Assembly (NCBI RefSeq): GCF_022376445.1 | Contig: NW_025955315.1 | Location: 1-40,836, forward strand | DNA: 40,836 nucleotides | Direction: 5' to 3' | Source: Fomitopsis serialis | Lineage: Eukaryota > Basidiomycota > Agaricomycetes > Polyporales > Fomitopsidaceae | Part shown: positions 1 to 9,920 of the stretch, piece after piece | Layout: each line of letters starts with the position of its first letter | Position numbering within the stretch: position 1 is the stretch's first letter | The notes under the pieces: model-generated | What the model saw: the letters and a program-made list of their open reading frames with translations, nothing else | What the model was told of the DNA's origin: nothing | Databases searched by the model: none | Position numbers and translations under genes: made by a program

Positions 1-1361
1 GCTCAGTGTGGCCGTCGTGAGACGTGCAGCCTGGGGCCCCTGCGACTGGAGCCCTACTCCGAAGAGTCGCAGCAGGCGGGAGGTCTGAGCCAAACGAACG
101 TCCCGAGGGCCGCCACACGCAGCTCCCGCCCAGCACACACAACCGTCCGCGACCTGTGGATCACCACATCGAGGAGAGGCGATGGCGACTTGAGAGCGCT
201 GACGAGTGCCTCGGCGGGTGAGGTACAGATGTGTGGGCTGAAGAGGCCAAGAGGGCATCGCTGAGTCGCGTTTCTGAGCCGTCGTCGGACAAGAATGTGC
301 TAATAGTCTTGCCGACAGACGCAGCCGTCCCCTCTGCCTGCTGTTCGGCCAGGGCAGTGTGCGTCGAGTGGTCGTACACGGCGTGGAGTCGGGACGCGCG
401 ACGGTGAATGGCCTATTGATGTCGGTGCTTGAGCCCGCTGACGACGGTGTCTCGCCGCAGGTCTTGACCGACTGCGAGAGCAGTTCCACGGACGCGCCTT
501 GTTCCACGGGGAAGACTCAGTTGGGTGCGCAATGCAAGCGCGTATGGAGTCGGCTGCGTCTGCTCGTCGCGTCTTTACGATGGCGCGCGCTGCGAGGACG
601 TACACGGCCGAGAGACCTCAGCGGGAAGACTGCTGAGGTGTGGTTGCGGGCAATTGTAGACAGATAGTGACGTGGAACGCATCTTCGAGCGCGCCGCCCG
701 CGATGTACCCCGGTTGTGTTCGTTTGTTGTGGCGAGGCGTGAGGAGCCGTAACTAAGCGATGTGGCCAGGGGAGTGTGTAGACATGGTGGATTGTCGTAC
801 GTAGTGCTGCTGAGACAACGGTTCAGCACAATATCATCCGACCTCGACCGGGAGCAGCACGAACGTGAGACACGTACCATCCGCAGACGTGGTCACCTCG
901 ACTTGCGGGCGCGCTCCGTGTCGGGGTGGGCGGAAGTGAGGCATGAGCGCAGCGTCGTTCAGCGAGGGATGTAGGCCAAGTCCAGCGCGACGTGCGGGAG
1001 ATGTGGTAAGCAACGTCGTTTCCGACGTTGCATAGCCCAGCGCGAAGGCTGCGGGTAGCGAGGAGAGCGAGCGGGGAGCACGCCTGGCGGTGTCACGCAG
1101 AACGGGAAGCAGCGCTTCGTTCCACGCGAGACAGTGACTGGCGGCAGTATGGGACGTTGGTGGCACGGTATCAACGGCGCGTGCGCAATGAGGCTGCGAG
1201 GAGGCGAGCTGGGTGAGGGAGACGAATGGGAGCAATCAGACAAGGAAAGACTGACCTCTGAGCCGGAAGACCGCACGCAACATGGCGTTCGGGGTGTCGA
1301 ACGACTCGCCTCGGTGACACGCATCAGGGTGTGCAGGCGGCGGGGGCGGGATGTGCAGGCG
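1..1361. other. No recognisable gene in the first 1.36 kb
   Basis: Reading frames here are open on both strands but show no family signature, no consistent exon-intron structure and no likeness to the F-box genes downstream. The base composition is GC-rich with scattered short repeats. A diverged relative of the duplicated spacer found further right is possible but I could not align it convincingly. Confidence 0.5.
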
Positions 1362-1563
1362 GAAGGGACGGGGAGAGGCAGAAGGGACGGGGAGAGGCAG
1401 AAGGGACGGGGAGAGGCAGAAGGGACGGGGAGAGGCAGAAGGACGGGAGAGGCAGAAGGGACGGGGAGAGGCAGAAGGGACGGGGAGAGGCAGAAGGGAC
1501 GGGAGAGGCAGAAGGGACGGGGAGAGGCAGAAGGGACGGGGAGAGGCAGAAGGGACGAGAGGC
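1362..1563. repeat. 19-bp G-rich minisatellite, about 11 units
   Basis: About eleven head-to-tail copies of the unit GGGACGGGGAGAGGCAGAA are visible. At least two inner copies are 1-2 bases short in their G runs and the last one is truncated. The long open frames across this stretch, with Arg/Gly/Gln repeats on one strand and Pro/Leu/Ser repeats on the other, are by-products of the repeat and not evidence of genes. The array ends about 360 bp before the first F-box-like copy. Confidence 0.9.
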
Positions 1564-1924
1564 AAGACAAGGGACGGCCAGAGGGCGGCCAGAGGCGGCG
1601 AGGCGGTTGTGTACCCGTATGTGCTGGCAGAGGGTGGACGGTGCTGGACTTGTGCTGGACGTCGGACAAGAGAGGATGTGCGCCAAGTGTGGCAAGAAGG
1701 ACGAACGCGTCGCGCGAAACACGATCAGGTGAGGACGGCACGAGCGCTACTGACCGTGTCTCCTCCCTGAGTCCCTCCTCGCTGTCTACACGGACGGCAA
1801 TACTACACTGCCAAGAGACTACACCAAGTGATAGCCCTACAGCACGTGTCTCGTTCATTGCAACGGCTCTGTAACTTCGTCGCTCACTGTCTTCGGCCAC
1901 GAACCGCTCAGACTACACACCGCG
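1564..1924 (+). promoter_or_regulatory. Upstream region of F-box-like copy 1
   Basis: After a short stretch of GGCCAGAGGGC repeats this region leads into the first F-box-like copy. It contains CGATCAGGTGA at 1722-1732, a word also found 200-330 bp before the start codon of the three other copies. No TATA box is obvious. Confidence 0.4.
1722..1732 (+). promoter_or_regulatory. Shared upstream motif, F-box-like copy 1
   Basis: CGATCAGGTGA lies 193 bp before the start codon. The word includes an E-box-like CAGGTG. It is one of four sites at similar distances before all four paralogues. Confidence 0.4.
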
Positions 1925-3782
1925 ATGCCACCGTCCGCTCCGAGTCGGCTTCCGCTGGAGCTTTTGGGTGAAATACTTGAATAGCTGGTGACACATGCTC
2001 ATGCTCAGGATCTGGAAGATGGTAACATCAGTCTCGAAGACAGTCGCATTGCGCGTACGGCTCTCGCTAGGTGTGCACGGGCGTCCCGTACCTTCCACGA
2101 GCAAGCAATTAGGATTCTCTGGAGGGAACAGCAGATGGGCCACGCTTGCGACGCTGTCCTGTCGAACTTCAGTATCGGCTCTGTCAAGTGGCCTGAGCAG
2201 GACGAAGGCACCTGGGGAGGAGGACCAGAGTCCGATGATGAGGCGAACGATGATATGGCGGTGGGGATCGATCCCTATGACTATCCATTTACCTATGTGA
2301 GTCTCGGGTTATGTCTTTTGGTAATATTGCTCTTCTGACCGAACGACGTGCAAAGAAATACGTCTCAGGGCCCATCACCACGGAGGAATGGTCGCGCTTC
2401 GAGTACTATGCCCAGTTCGTCCGTGTGCTCCGCTACTTGAACGAGGAGACGATCGACCTCTCTGTCTTCTTTTACCTCCAGCAGCATGCCCGTGGCAAGC
2501 CGCTTTTCCCCAATCTGCGCGAGCTCGTATGGGAACACGCCACGCCTGAGGTAGCGTCCGTCATCACGCCGACCATCCGCATCCTTCGTCTCCCTGAAGA
2601 CCATGGCGAAGAGGAGAACGGCTCTCAGTTGCGCGAGTTTGGGTACCGCATGCGACGACACACGTTCAAACAACTTCTCCCCAGCATCCTCGAGCGTCTT
2701 CCAGAACTGGAAGAGCTCGAATTACGGGCATTCGGTCATGAAGCCTTCTGGTTTCCATTCATATCGACACCACATGGTCGCTTCGTCATTCAAACGCTCC
2801 GCACTCTCCGTATACGCGAGTCGCGTCGCGCCCTCATGAGAGTGGCTCTCGCAGCGCTGTCCACGATTGAGGGACTCGCCGAGCTCAAGATTGACCTGGA
2901 TGAAAGAGGTGGTGTACACGATCCTGCGGCGGACCATGACAAGGGCATGCCTCCTGTCCGTGCGTTTGCAAATCTGAAGCACCTACAGATCGAGGGGCGG
3001 ACGACAGGAGTAGCTGCCGTCTTCGCTGCGATCGCCGCGCCTGGACTAGAGGTCATCGAGCTAACTTGCGGGGGCTGGCAATCGGATCCAGAAAGAGGAC
3101 GTATCCCCATGGTGGAGAATGCGCTGTCCGCAATCTTCGATCAACTGCGTCGCCGGAACGCAGTGTCCCTGCAAAAGCTCCACCTTGCCCTGCGTCAGTT
3201 CGACGAGCCCCTTTTTCTCGGAGACACAGCGCCTGAAACGCCACCTCTCAATGTTCTTGCAAGACCATTGCTCGGGCTTTGTCATCTACAGGACTTACAG
3301 ATACACCAGTACGAGCTGACTGTCGGGTACTCGCGTGTCAATGTCCCTCAGGGGCCTTAGTGGCGGCTTGGCCCATGTTACGGAGCCTCGCCTTACCGAA
3401 CGTCCTCATCAACCTCGAATCTCTGCAACTCGTCTCGCGTACGTGCCCTAAGCTCGAAAGCCTGACCGTCAAGACTATCACATGGCACTCGTCCGACATC
3501 GCGGCACTGCTAGACAGCAGTTCCTCCGACCTAGGTCCGGCGAATCGGGGCGCGAACAGGTCTGCGCTTCAAGTGCTACGCATTTCCCATCCGTGGACCT
3601 TGAAGACCATGGAACCTGATACCATCAGCGGTATTGCACGCCTCCTGGACTCATTCTATCCCGAGCTCGTCCCTGAGCGATGTTCCAGGAAGAACACCCC
3701 TCTTTTTGAAGGGCAGGAAAGCTGGCTCAACATCATGGATGAAGTGGAAAAGTTACAGCTCGCACGACGGAATGGTGTGTAG
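1925..3782 (+). pseudogene. F-box/LRR-like protein, copy 1, disrupted by a stop and a frameshift
   Basis: Exon 1 (1925-2296) and exon 2 (2356-3782) flank a 59-nt GTGAGT...AAG intron in the same phase-0 position as in the three paralogues. The start reads MPPSAPSRLPLELLGEILE and is followed by TAG at 1982-1984, in the first helix of the F-box. The same frame then continues as family sequence (ARTALARCARASRTFHEQ...LW) with the acidic linker PESDDEANDDMAVG. In exon 2 a second lesion occurs at the GGGG at 3351-3354. Family sequence moves from one frame, which stops at 3360, to another that starts with ALVAAWP and runs to 3782. One missing G explains this. Intact relatives would act as substrate receptors of SCF ubiquitin ligases. 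Two independent lesions make a pseudogene the best call, but assembly errors are not excluded. Confidence 0.8.
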
Positions 3783-4566
3783 ATCGCTTAGTGTGTTTGT
3801 GAATTGTCGAGCTAAGCGCGATATTTTGTTCCAGCATGAGTGCTGTTCAGTGCCGCCATGAGTGTTCGTAGGTAGCTCTTTTTCCTACATACTACACCAT
3901 AGATATGTGCTTACCTTGACAACCCGTAGTGTAGATGCTTCAATGGACGGCAGATTTAACTCTGATGGGGTACATATCCTGCAGGACTTCGTTTTCCTGG
4001 TAAAACGCAAGTCACGATGCTGGCGAGCATCAATGCTCCTGACTGAACACTCCATAATTCGGGCCCGCATTCGGCGAAGACAAGTTACATGGGCACTATT
4101 GTACGCGTGTGTACAAGGTTCGGGGCGAGTGGGCGGTGCGATACTTGGAGAAGACCTTCCCTCTGGGCTGTACAATATCGCCCTCCGCTAACCCTTGACA
4201 ATTCCAAGCCAGTGCGATGTCATCCTAAATAGGTTTAAATCGACGATCGGTCGTGGAGATGATCCAATCTTTGTCGGCGCATTTCCCAGTTCGATTGTCG
4301 AGCGAAACACCCATGGTTCCTTCTCTGACCTTGTCGCGACAATAGGGCTTCCTCGTGGATGTATGCCATGCCCAAGCCTTCCATGTAGTTTCTGAAACGC
4401 GGCTCAATGAGGTTCAAAGTCGCGTCAATACATAGTTTGCGGTCACTCGAGTGTCGCCGAGTCTCAGCAGCTGCAGGTACGTCATCAGATGTCTCACGGT
4501 ACGCGAGCTGTTGCGTGCCAGTTAAGTGCCGGTGGACTGATTATTTGCGGATACTCCAAAGTAATG
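3783..4566. other. Intergenic, nothing recognised
   Basis: This is the 3' flank of F-box-like copy 1. Short open frames are present on both strands without any family signature, paired introns or membrane segments. No transposon coding sequence was recognised. Confidence 0.5.
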
Positions 4567-4640
4567 GACCCGCTGGGGTGGACTTGTCCACGTGGACTCC
4601 GCGGAGCTGGACTGACCAAACAATGACGCCGATAACGAGC
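4567..4640 (+). repeat. Left arm of a ~75-bp inverted repeat (partner at 6369-6443)
   Basis: The core CCGCTGGGGTGGACTTGTCC, followed by ACGTGGACTCC, recurs on the opposite strand at about 6411-6441. The next part, GACCAAACAATG.CGCCGATAAC, matches the reverse complement of 6369-6392. The arm holds a small perfect hairpin, GTGGAC-TT-GTCCAC. The similarity is clear by eye but not exact. The arms may be the ends of an old element of about 1.9 kb, or two copies of a dispersed repeat. Confidence 0.6.
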
Positions 4641-6055
4641 TGATTAGATTCACATTATATAGTCTACTGACTAATTGTAAACCGTTATTACTGCCCTATT
4701 GTCACTGATCACAATATTTCTTACTAGTAGTCTGACCAACTGTTTCGTGATATGCAGCGAAGCGCATTAAGCTGTGTACACATTTTCGCGTCGACGGGTA
4801 CAAGTAGATACCGTAATGAAGTAGCCTAATGTATTCTAAGTGATGTTGGTCCCAAATCAGCATGCTATGGCGTGAGTAGGCGTGAGTATGACTCGGATGA
4901 TCCGCGAATTGGCTAACAGTGAGGGCAGGCGGTAGGCTCACGGCGGGCGAGCAGGCGAGGGGGCGGGTGTGCCTGACAGGGGTGCAGGTGCTGTGCGAGC
5001 AGGCAGGTGCATGAGCGAGCGGATGGGCGAGCGTGTGCGGACGGGCAAGTGCATGGGCGAGCACGCAGACAGGCAGGGCAGTAATGGGCCATGATGGGCA
5101 GCAGCGGATGCTGCTCGTCGTGTGTGGGCACCACAAACGACCGCGTGGCAGGCTGCCAGTGATGCGCTCGTGTCCTCGTACGCGTCGAGAGCGGTTGTTG
5201 GCGCGACAGACTAGGCTTGTGGGCGTGTTTGCGCACGGCGGGCACATGGCGAGCGCCTGTATGGCGGCGGCGGATGGACGTCCGCCAGCGCGCGCATGAC
5301 GCGAGGGGTTCATTGACCTCGCCGGTTTGCCACGGTCGCGTGGGCTGGCAGGTGGCCGAGTGGATGAGCGGGCGGGTAAGCGGGTGAGCGAAAGCAGGTG
5401 GGTGCCCAAATGCCCGAGCATACGAGTGAGCGGGGTCGATGTAGATGGCTGCGATTGCTCGGTAAGCCCTTATGTGCTGCGCGAGTGCACGTACCAGCGT
5501 GCCTGGCAGGCCCTTGTTCATCGCGGTCCTGCTCGCTGAGTTGGGTCGTGCTGGGCTTGGGCATGCCGTGTCGGTGTGCGGCGAGCTGGCCCTCGCCGTA
5601 CCCGTATGCGTCTGCGCGTGATATATCCCATCCACAAGCAACCGGCTCTTGCTAGCGGGTCCGTGCGCGGCATGTTGAGGCTCGTTGAGTCGTCAGGCGC
5701 ATACCTGGTGAGTTTGCGCTGGCGGGCTTGTGTCGCTTGCGCACGCGCACACCGGAGTCGTCTTCACCGCGCTCATGCGCATTGGGCATGCGCGCGCGCG
5801 GCGCTGGGGCCGTCTCCGTCGCGTTCGTCTCCGTCCGGTCGTCCTTGGTGGGCATTAATCGCTTGTCAGGGTCGAGGTGACAAGCAGGGAACTCACCTGG
5901 TTTGTTGACCCTGCTGACTACAACCACCTTCCCTCCCTGCACGACCATTCTTTGCGAGCCTCCACCAATGCCCTTGGCACGTTCTTAGAGCTGGTTGCAT
6001 TTGTGCGGTCCCGGGTCTTGAGGCTATGTACCTTGCGCCGTAAAAGGCTGTAATC
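4641..6055. other. Low-complexity intergenic DNA between the inverted repeat arms
   Basis: About 4,910-5,420 is a degenerate simple-sequence region dominated by GGGCGAGC, GTGCATGGGCGAGC and GGCGGGTAAGCG-like words. It produces long but meaningless open frames on both strands. The rest has no recognisable gene or transposase. Confidence 0.55.
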
Positions 6056-6058
6056 TTA

Positions 6059-6367
6059 CACTGCGGACAAACCGCGTTGTGCGAAGCGCTCACATGGTAC
6101 TTACATTGAAAGGGCGTGTATATTTTTACGGCTCTAAGTCGGAGCTCCTAACATAGGGAATGGGATTCGTTTGTTCGGCCTAACATTTTGAATGTTCCTA
6201 GAATCGGGAATGTAAGTGTTATGTTCTTCCTATGTTCCGAAATCGTGCCATGTTCTAGGAATGTACTTCCCATGTTAGGGAAGTTCACTTGATGGCTTAC
6301 TAATATACACGCCCTTGCAATGTTAGGCCTATGTAAGCGCCTCGCACAATCCGGGTTGTCCGCAGTG
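6059..6367. mobile_element. MITE-like element with ~64-bp terminal inverted repeats and TTA target duplication
   Basis: The left end (6059-6122) starts CACTGCGGACAA and reaches AAGGGCGTGTATA. The right end (6304-6367) is its near-perfect reverse complement, TATACACGCCCTT to TTGTCCGCAGTG. TTA directly flanks both ends, at 6056-6058 and 6368-6370, as expected for a 3-bp target duplication of the PIF/Harbinger type. The interior is AT-richer than its surroundings and full of ATGTTC and GGAATGT words that also pair with each other, for example TTCCTAGAA with TTCTAGGAA, so the whole element could fold. At 309 bp there is no room for a transposase, so it would be a non-autonomous element. The superfamily is inferred only from the length of the target duplication. 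Confidence 0.8.
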
Positions 6368-6368
6368 T

Positions 6369-6443
6369 TATCGCCTTTGTTTGGACGTCACGTGCTTCGT
6401 GGAGTCCACGGGAGTCCACCGTGGACAGTCCACCCCAGCGGAC
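6369..6443 (-). repeat. Right arm of the ~75-bp inverted repeat, adjoining the MITE
   Basis: Read on the minus strand, this segment carries CCGCTGGGGTGGACTGTCC, then GTGGACTCC repeats and TCCAAACAAAGGCGATAA, matching the arm at 4567-4640. The MITE target triplet forms the outer edge of this arm (GGCGATAA in the minus sense). The left arm has GCCGATAAC at the same point without any insertion, so it resembles an empty site. Confidence 0.6.
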
Positions 6444-7304
6444 GGCTTGTTCTCGGATACTCTCAGGCCGAACGGGTTCGATAGCTCGACGGGAGGCGTA
6501 CATGATGTTCCCAGCGGTTCGCACGTTGTCGGATGGCGGCGGTCATGGCCGGTTGAAGTGAAGACCTCGCAAGGTTCGCTGGAACGTTGATGTGTGCGTC
6601 GTCTGGACGTGGCCGTACACGTCCTCATCTTCCATTTCATAGCAAACTTGACCATCTGGCGTGTGTGTAGACATCGCAGGCGAAGCCTGCGACGGGCTCT
6701 TCGATACCTCGCACTCCACGTAGATATCAGGTGTAGAACAAGACTGAACATATCTATTGCTCGAGATGTTATGTATGCGTTTTTGTACCTACCCGGGACA
6801 GTCCAACGCGCGCAGCACACTCGTCTTCCGTCACGGCACCAGTCGCCTACGCTGCGAGAAGTATCACGCCGATACGCAAACAGTGGGGCATGACTAGACC
6901 GTCGCCGCGTCCCCGCCCGCCCGAGCACGAACTCCCGACGTGCCGTCGGAGGCTACCGATCTGCAGAGCTGTTCGGGTGCTCCACGCTCCAGACTACCGG
7001 TGCCCTAGCTCGCGTCCTGGTTATACCGTCCCGCGTAGCCTCGCCACGCATTCAGTCATTCGACGAGAAGAACAAATCCACAGCAACGTCAGTACCACGC
7101 TTGTTGCGGGAGCACTCACCTCCCAGTATGTCCTCGTCCTGAGCATTGGACATCGACCGCAATCCAGGGACGTTGTACGAAGACCGTTTCGAGTGCGCTC
7201 CGCTGACAAGGGAGCCCCGTGTGCGCGGTCATCCGGAGGATTCGACATTCAACAGGGGAAGGTGGCCAGAGCTCGGCTGTCAAGGCAGACGCCAGTGGCG
7301 CGCA
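6444..7304. other. Intergenic, no recognised gene
   Basis: The region has no family signature. From about 7,240 it begins to resemble units found again at 7,514 and 14,737 (a word like ACATTC.A..GGGAAGGTGGC), so the edge of the duplicated spacer is ragged and older repeat units extend beyond it. Confidence 0.45.
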
Positions 7305-9436
7305 TTGGACGCGAGTACCTCCCTCGCCGGCTGATCTATTAGAACGAACTTGTGAGAATATTGGCAAATGGAAGACGTGCGCACTTTTCCTTACGATGCC
7401 TCCATTAAATGACTTGTCACGGTCAAGGCGTACTCTTTGAAGCCTGCAGAGGCCATCCCGAGTGCAGAACACGGCTTCGTCGGTAAGGCAACTCCTGGGT
7501 CGGTTGGCTTGGGTCGACATTCCGCAAAGTAGGTGGTGAGATGGAGTTTTCGCGTGATTGGATGCGTGTCCCTCCCTCGCCGGTTGGCTAAACGGGACGA
7601 CCGTGTCAGAGTATCGGTGAATGGAAGGACGTACGCACCCTCTCGCACAAGGCCTCTACCGACTGACCAGAAGCACAGCTCGTCACAACTACTTTTCGTC
7701 CAAGGCGTACCACATCCGCCGTCGACCTTGCCTACATGAGAGTTGAAGGAGCCTCGCCAGGCAATCGCGCGTCGTCACCGTCCCCCTGCTCGGTGAGCGT
7801 ACGCGGGAGCCTCGTTCCACGTAGCACGACGTCCGAGGTAGCCGCGTAACGTCCACCATACAGGATGAATCGCCGAAGACGAACCTTCTCCAATCAACGT
7901 GCACGCACTCCCGAACTTGAAGAACGATGCATCTTGCTGCGCCACCGTGTGTGCCCCATCGGTGTCCGTCCGTGCAGCGTGCGTGCGTCTGTGTCTGAAA
8001 TACCGACAAGAGCTGCCATCCTCGTATTCGCGCGCGGTGCTCGAAAAGGCGACGGCGACTGGGGGCGACTGGCTTCGCGCTGACGAGCACACCGAGCAGG
8101 CGAAGCATAAAAGCAAGGGCTGGGGGGGGGGGGGGGGCGACGAGGCATCGGTGAGTCGCGCTCTTCATCGCGTCAGATCATACATAGATGGTGGAGCACT
8201 TACCGCGTCTTGCACACGGGCTCGGGTGCGACGTGCACCAACATCGTCGGCGTGAGCAGGCGAGGTCCCGTTCGGCTGACTTTGACCTTGGAGCCTGCTG
8301 GTGTCGAAACTTGCTTACCAGGGATCTTCCTGGCCGCCCTGCCTTGCCGGGCTGCGTCGACGGTTGAGGGAAACGAGCGACTGGGCCTGCGACGCGGGCT
8401 TGTGCGGGAGAGCACACTTTACGCTTGCGTGTGCGGTCGCTGCGGGTGAGGGGAGACGATGGGGTTGGGCGTCGGTGTCGAATGTGTCACGTTCAGCGAC
8501 CAATGTCCGCGCCAGACGTTGTAGGCGAGTGCGTATAGGCCCTGCAGACAGCTGCAGGTTGGGAGAGCGTCTGTAAGATCGTACGCGTTCGTCGAGAATC
8601 TTCTGCGCAACACCATCTGGCGTGTGTTTCCAAGTGACTGAAGTTGGGCGCACCTGTGGTGATGGGTTCCTATGTGTACTACGAGGCACGGAGAGCGCTT
8701 GCGACGTATGTGGTAGTCTGTAGCATCGTCTGGGGGGCTGTCCGTTGTGTGCTGTCAATTGGGCCGTACGTGGTTGTCCCGCATGCGATGCCGGACGTAC
8801 CGCGAGCCGCGCGGAACGCCGGATGTCTGAAAAAACGTCTCAGGATGAGAGGCGAGCGTGCAGCGCAGCATGACGCGCGGAGTGGGGTTGCTTCTGGGGT
8901 TTGAGGCGGGGAGCGAGGATCGCACAGAACACGACAGAGAGCATCGCGCTGCGCCAGGCATCACTCCCAACGAGTCAGAGAGCACGACAAAATTTGATAC
9001 CGCTTTGGAAGGGTACGAATGGCGGAATGAGGACGGCGGAGGGCTGAGAGGAGTGGGACGTTAGGAGACATGATTTCTCGATAGATGCGCGCGGTGGAAG
9101 GAACAAAAGGAAAACGGACCTCTGTGAACCAAAGAATCTGTAGAAAGCCTGGCGTTGGGAGGACTGGTAAACGTTTCTCGGCTGCGCACATTGGCCCATG
9201 GGCACCGGGGGCAGGACGGGGGTAGACTGCCAGTGAAGGAACGGGAGAAGAAGAGAGACAGCGAACGACAAGGGGCACGCATACGGCAGGGAAGGGACAG
9301 CATAGCAGCGGCCGGGCGAGAACAGAGCGAGGACAGGCAGACAGAGGTCGTCGAGCGGTCGAGTGTTGGAATTGAGACGACACGGCAGCCAATGAGACGC
9401 GATAGAGGTGGCGAATGGCCACTCGCGGGATATGTA
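7305..9436. repeat. Duplicated spacer, copy A (~2.1 kb; partner at 14509-16535)
   Basis: From TTGGACGCGAGT to the ATGGCCACTCGCGGG region this segment aligns collinearly with 14509-16535 in direct orientation. The match is very close between about 7,600 and 8,500 and has more indels near the end. Roughly 170 bp around 9,165-9,335 is missing from the other copy. It contains a run of 16 G (8122-8137) and two degenerate units of about 260 bp near the left end, each with CCTCCCTCGCCGG followed by AATGGAAG(G)ACGT. It lies upstream of F-box-like copy 2, as its partner lies upstream of copy 4, so spacer and gene were probably duplicated together. No transposase or reverse transcriptase was recognised. 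Confidence 0.85.
7775..8137 (-). other. Possible exon of an unrecognised gene on the minus strand of spacer A
   Basis: On the minus strand the 16-base C run is immediately followed by AG, giving a strong polypyrimidine tract and a possible 3' splice site. A frame of more than 100 codons follows (LLLCFACSVCSSARSQSPP ... IHPVWWTLRGYLG). Against spacer B, the indels inside this frame are multiples of three (3 and 6 nt), while the few substitutions I saw change amino acids. I do not recognise the sequence and cannot close a full gene model. It may be a decayed gene or chance. Confidence 0.2.
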
Positions 9437-9920
9437 GGCGCAGATACGCTCTGAGAGAACATCCATAGAGGTACGTACCGTAGTCGAAGCAACGCGCGAG
9501 GACGAGGAGGGGTAGTCTCCCGTAGGCAGACCCTAAACACGACCTTGTTGAGTGGGGAGGGCGGTCGTATGAGGAGGGGGAACGCGTAACGGAAACACGA
9601 TCATGTGATGGTCACGATGCTGCGTGCAGCGTTGCCCTAGCGGTCTTCAAGCTAGCTTCAAAGCTTCAACGACCAGCTTGGCAGTACCTGCGACGTCTCA
9701 CTGTCCATATATAACTCTGCATTCTCGCATGTCAATAAGCCCACAAACTCTGTTCATGAGTCATTGAAGTCCGCTCACCGTGACTACCGCTACCTCCAAT
9801 GCGACTCGAAGAGACCACGGTGAGTACTTCAATCATCAATTTGCTTCAGCTTCCTCTGAAACATTCCTGGAATGATACTCAGGTGCTGTAAACCGCTGGA
9901 TTACGCGTTACGAGTACGAT
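9437..9920 (+). promoter_or_regulatory. Upstream region of F-box-like copy 2, with shared motif and TATA box
   Basis: CGATCATGTGA (9598-9608) corresponds to the CGATCAGGTGA words before the other copies. TATATAA lies at 9708-9714, about 207 bp before the start codon. A GTGAGT...CTCAG stretch at about 9820-9882 could be an intron in the 5' untranslated region. The short upstream frame starting at 9799 would hit a stop directly after it. Confidence 0.5.
9598..9608 (+). promoter_or_regulatory. Shared upstream motif, F-box-like copy 2
   Basis: CGATCATGTGA differs from the other sites at one base, and the preceding AAACA is shared with copy 1. It lies about 313 bp before the start codon. Confidence 0.4.

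Noticed and set aside
959..1900. Long minus-strand frame with repeated SLLPLPVPSASP, and plus-strand partners rich in GRGRRDGERQKG
   Set aside because: It is a translation of the 19-bp minisatellite; all frames are open because the unit lacks stops and the length changes shift frame between units.
3279..3782. Separate gene at the end of F-box-like copy 1
   Set aside because: Its sequence is the C-terminal part of the F-box family in a shifted frame, directly continuous with the preceding exon.
4702..5641. Overlapping minus-strand frames of 240 codons rich in Ala, His, Pro and Arg
   Set aside because: They come from degenerate GGGCGAGC-type simple sequence; no domain, intron pair or start context supports a gene.
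9799..9819. Upstream start codon that could extend F-box-like copy 2
   Set aside because: The seven-codon frame leads into a GTGAGT intron and meets TAA directly after the acceptor, so it could at most be a short upstream frame.
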